The translations under genes and the position numbers were made by a program. Shown piece after piece: positions 61,741 to 64,000 of a stretch of DNA of 64,000 bases (within the stretch, counting starts at the first letter, position 1; each line of letters opens with the position of its first letter). The stretch comes from Chitinophagaceae bacterium LGM1 (GTDB lineage: Bacteria; Bacteroidota; Bacteroidia; Chitinophagales; Chitinophagaceae): the NCBI GenBank assembly GCA_018604165.1, contig CP075895.1, forward strand, positions 248,001 to 312,000, read 5' to 3'. The notes beneath the pieces are model-generated. The model did no database searches. It was not told the DNA's origin and was given only the letters and a program-made list of their open reading frames with translations.

Positions 61741-62891
61741 TGCGGGTTGCGCTGATTGGTAATATGAATAATAACTTCTTCTCGCTGATGCGTTACTTGC
61801 GAGATGCAGGTGTGGATGCAGAATTGTTGTTATTTGCCGATGAAATAAACCATTTCTTACCTGAACATGATACTTGGGAAATCGGGAAATGGAAACCATT
61901 TATCAAACAGACAAAAATACGTGGTGGTGCTTTGGGGCAATATTTCAGCATGTCGGCAACAGACATACGCAGAGAGTTTGAAGGATATGATTATTACATA
62001 GGATGTGGTTTTGCCCCAGCATACTTCTACAAAGCGGGTATGAAACTGGATTTATTTACCCCCTATTGTGTGGGTATAGAATATACTTACCGCATCACCA
62101 AAACAAAGCCAGTACATTATCTGAAAGAAAAGATAGAAGCGTATTATCAAACAAAAGGACTAAAACACAACACCAAAGTTGTTGGTACTATAGACGAAGA
62201 AAGCAAAATGAAAGCTGAAAGTATGGGTGTACAGACCCAACCGCTCCCTATGCTGATGATTTATAACAAAGAACAGGCAGAAGCGGAAGATGATTTCCTG
62301 AAAACAACTATCAATACTTTTAAACAACACTACCCTGTTGTTTTCAGTCATGTATCACACTTCCCTAAAGGTAGCCGTACATGGCGGATAAAACGAAATG
62401 ATATATTAATAAAAGGGTTTGCCGATTTTGCCAAACAATCGGCAGCCAACTCATTGCTGGTATTATTTAATTATGGCGAAGCAGTCGAGGAATCGAAAAC
62501 GCTGATACAAGAATTAGGGATTGCAGATAAAGTACTGTGGCTGCCTGTGATGAGCCGAAAGAAAATAATGCTGCTACTGGAGTATGTACATTTTGGCGGT
62601 GGAGAATTTGGTGGAGCCGTATGGGGCGGCACTGGTTGGGAGTTTATGGCAAAAGGAGTGCCGTTTTTTCAGTATGTAGATATGCCAGATACCATATTTG
62701 AGGCTAATACAGGTATGCAAATGCCGCCGTTTTTTAATACAAACGATAGTGCGCAAATCTGTACTTTATTGGCACACTATAGTGTAAACAAAGAAGCCCT
62801 GCAAAGCAAAGGGCAAGCGCTGCAGGCGTGGTTTAACCAAGAAGCGGGCCAAGACCTTGCCAATAAATATCTACGCATTTTAAAATCTTAG
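61740..62891 (+). CDS. Glycosyltransferase, GT4-like
   Basis: 383 residues. The fold pattern has an N-terminal Rossmann domain (MRVALIGNMNNNFFSLMRYL) and a C-terminal domain with FGGGEFGGAVWGGTGWEFMAKG near 285-306, a sugar-nucleotide-binding style loop with the catalytic-side Glu. The exact family is uncertain; it fits retaining GT-B enzymes only approximately. It is the last gene before the wzc promoter. Confidence 0.7.
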   Translation: MRVALIGNMNNNFFSLMRYLRDAGVDAELLLFADEINHFLPEHDTWEIGKWKPFIKQTKIRGGALGQYFSMSATDIRREFEGYDYYIGCGFAPAYFYKAGMKLDLFTPYCVGIEYTYRITKTKPVHYLKEKIEAYYQTKGLKHNTKVVGTIDEESKMKAESMGVQTQPLPMLMIYNKEQAEAEDDFLKTTINTFKQHYPVVFSHVSHFPKGSRTWRIKRNDILIKGFADFAKQSAANSLLVLFNYGEAVEESKTLIQELGIADKVLWLPVMSRKKIMLLLEYVHFGGGEFGGAVWGGTGWEFMAKGVPFFQYVDMPDTIFEANTGMQMPPFFNTNDSAQICTLLAHYSVNKEALQSKGQALQAWFNQEAGQDLANKYLRILKS

Positions 62892-62912
62892 TTATCAATA
62901 ACGCTTTGATAA
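62892..62912 (+). other. Weak hairpin after the glycosyltransferase gene
   Basis: TTATCAA (62892-62898) pairs with TTGATAA (62906-62912) with a 7-base loop directly after the stop codon. There is no U-tract, so it is not a convincing terminator; antitermination of the operon into wzc is possible. Confidence 0.3.
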
Positions 62913-62944
62913 GCAACATACTATAATTATTAACACAGCATAAT

Positions 62945-62952
62945 TATCTTTA
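62945..62952 (+). promoter_or_regulatory. -7 promoter element for wzc
   Basis: TATCTTTA, close to TAnnTTTG. Predicted transcription would begin within or just before the shared leader motif at 62961. Confidence 0.45.
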
Positions 62953-62960
62953 AAGATTAG

Positions 62961-62974
62961 AGTATCGCTTAGAT
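62961..62974 (+). promoter_or_regulatory. Shared 14-base leader motif, copy 2
   Basis: AGTATCGCTTAGAT, identical to 54321-54334. Its last two bases are the first two bases of the wzc ATG (62973-62975). Confidence 0.55.
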
Positions 62975-64000
62975 GCAGGAAAGTATAGAGCCAATGTTTG
63001 CCGATAGCAGGCAAACAAGTAATATAAATCTGGAAAAGCTGGTGTCGCGTATTGCCGACTACTGGCCATCCATACTTATATGTGTACTTACAGCTTTGAT
63101 ATTTGCATTTGGCTACCTGCGCTATGTTACACCCCAATACCTTGTTAAAGCAAGGGTGCTTGTAAAAAATGAAAAAACACAGGGAGCAAATGGTGCTTTG
63201 CTGGAAGAATTGGGCATGACACCCGCAGCAAGTAATGTAGAAAACGAAGTAGAAATATTCAAGAGCCGGCTATTGATGCAACGGGTGGTAGAAGATATGG
63301 ACCTACATATACAATACTACATACCGGGTGCGGTTAAGAATACGAGTTTATATAAAGATGTTCCCTTCCGTTTTGTAGCCATACAGCCCGATAGCAACAT
63401 AACATCATATACCGAATATACGGTAAGCATAAAAGGGAATACGCTACAGATTGAATTTAATGATAAAACCATCAAAGCATCATTAGGAGATACTGTAAAC
63501 TTGGTGCAAGGCAGGTTTGTTGTATTGCCTGATGGAAATGGATATAAAGATGTAGATGAATTTCTTGTTACCATAGCACCGGTAGATGCAATGGTGGATA
63601 GCTACCTCGGTTCGCTGGTAGTAGAGATGATTAATAAGCAGGTGAACATCATCAACCTGTCTATAAGAGATGTGATAGCAGAGAGAGGGGAAGATGTGAT
63701 GGAAAAACTAATAGCAGTTTATCAGCAATCGAACATCAGCGATAAAAATGAAATTGCAAATGGCACTATCAGCTTTATTGAAGACAGGCTGGGGCTTGTT
63801 ACTAATGAATTGAGTAATGTAGAAAAACTGATAGAAGATTTTAAGAAAGTAAATAAACTGACGGATGTAGAAGCACAATCGAGGTTGTTGTTAGAAAACA
63901 CAGGCATCAATATACAAGAGCTGACACAAAAAGAAATACAATTGCGTGTGTTAGAGTCGCTGGAAAAATACCTGCAAGACAACAACAACATCCGCCGTAT
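62973..64000 (+). CDS. Polysaccharide chain-length/tyrosine-kinase protein Wzc-type (partial, runs off window)
   Basis: The open frame from the ATG at 62973 continues to the end without a stop (342 complete codons). The start MQESIEPMFADSRQTSNINL leads to a transmembrane helix near residue 33-50 (SILICVLTALIFAFGYLRY) and a Wzz-type periplasmic domain: VLVKNEK, then a long coiled-coil beginning NELSNVEKLIEDFKKVNKL. SNVENEVEIFKSRLLMQRVV is typical of Wzc/GumC proteins. The kinase domain, if present, is outside the window. Its phosphatase counterpart is at 49891. Confidence 0.88.
   Translation, partial: MQESIEPMFADSRQTSNINLEKLVSRIADYWPSILICVLTALIFAFGYLRYVTPQYLVKARVLVKNEKTQGANGALLEELGMTPAASNVENEVEIFKSRLLMQRVVEDMDLHIQYYIPGAVKNTSLYKDVPFRFVAIQPDSNITSYTEYTVSIKGNTLQIEFNDKTIKASLGDTVNLVQGRFVVLPDGNGYKDVDEFLVTIAPVDAMVDSYLGSLVVEMINKQVNIINLSIRDVIAERGEDVMEKLIAVYQQSNISDKNEIANGTISFIEDRLGLVTNELSNVEKLIEDFKKVNKLTDVEAQSRLLLENTGINIQELTQKEIQLRVLESLEKYLQDNNNIRR

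Overview
The window is a chromosomal segment from a member of the Bacteroidota, most like the Chitinophagaceae or a close family. Evidence: Bacteroidota-type promoters (TAnnTTTG or close variants) sit in front of many genes; there are type IX secretion (T9SS) sorting domains, a fused CcoNO oxidase subunit, a SusC/HmuR-like TonB receptor, a DUF3127 protein, DUF4836 and an UpxY/NusG-like antiterminator. No phage, insertion sequence, CRISPR array or rRNA was seen. One tRNA-His gene is present.

Layout. 1-5.7 kb: the distal end of the respiratory complex I operon (nuoJ end, nuoK, L, M, N), with a four-helix-bundle gene in low-complexity repeats lodged between nuoK and nuoL. 5.8-8.8 kb: scpB, an M28/PDZ peptidase and a 2H-phosphoesterase-like protein. 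8.8-19 kb, mostly minus strand: an ABC exporter, a TonB receptor and a HmuY-like T9SS protein (probable haem acquisition), asd, an M2 metallopeptidase and a second M28 peptidase. 19-22.3 kb: an orphan AbiEi-like regulator and a large T9SS surface protein. 22.3-34.9 kb: housekeeping genes (clpC, a STAS protein, rnz, tRNA-His, a two-component pair, a DUF3127 OB-fold protein with an SSB-like tail, DUF4836 and propeller lipoproteins, an S4 protein, purN, arfB). 35-38 kb: a REP-like composite repeat, a MoxR-type AAA ATPase and a PLP decarboxylase.

38.1-49.8 kb is a coherent micro-aerobic respiration island: an MBL-rhodanese protein, a Crp/Fnr regulator, an uncharacterised Cys/His-rich helical protein, the copper ATPase ccoI, then ccoS, ccoNO, ccoQ, ccoP, ccoG, ccoH and a TauE/SafE-like membrane protein. 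Three near-identical Fnr-type palindromes (TGA-N6-TCA) precede three of its promoters at spacings that differ by 0 or 22 bp. This is the strongest regulatory signal in the window.

49.9-64 kb is an exopolysaccharide/glycan locus: a CpsB-type phosphatase, two epimerase plus DegT-aminotransferase pairs, a CBS-nucleotidyltransferase, a winged-helix/nucleotidyltransferase-like regulator and UpxY antiterminator, asnB, an acyltransferase, an N-acetyl sugar amidotransferase with HisH, a glycosyltransferase, and the start of a Wzc-type chain-length protein that runs off the window. A shared 14-base leader motif lies at the start of the regulator gene and of wzc, suggesting coordinated control.

All identifications are from reading the sequence and translated proteins; no database search was run.
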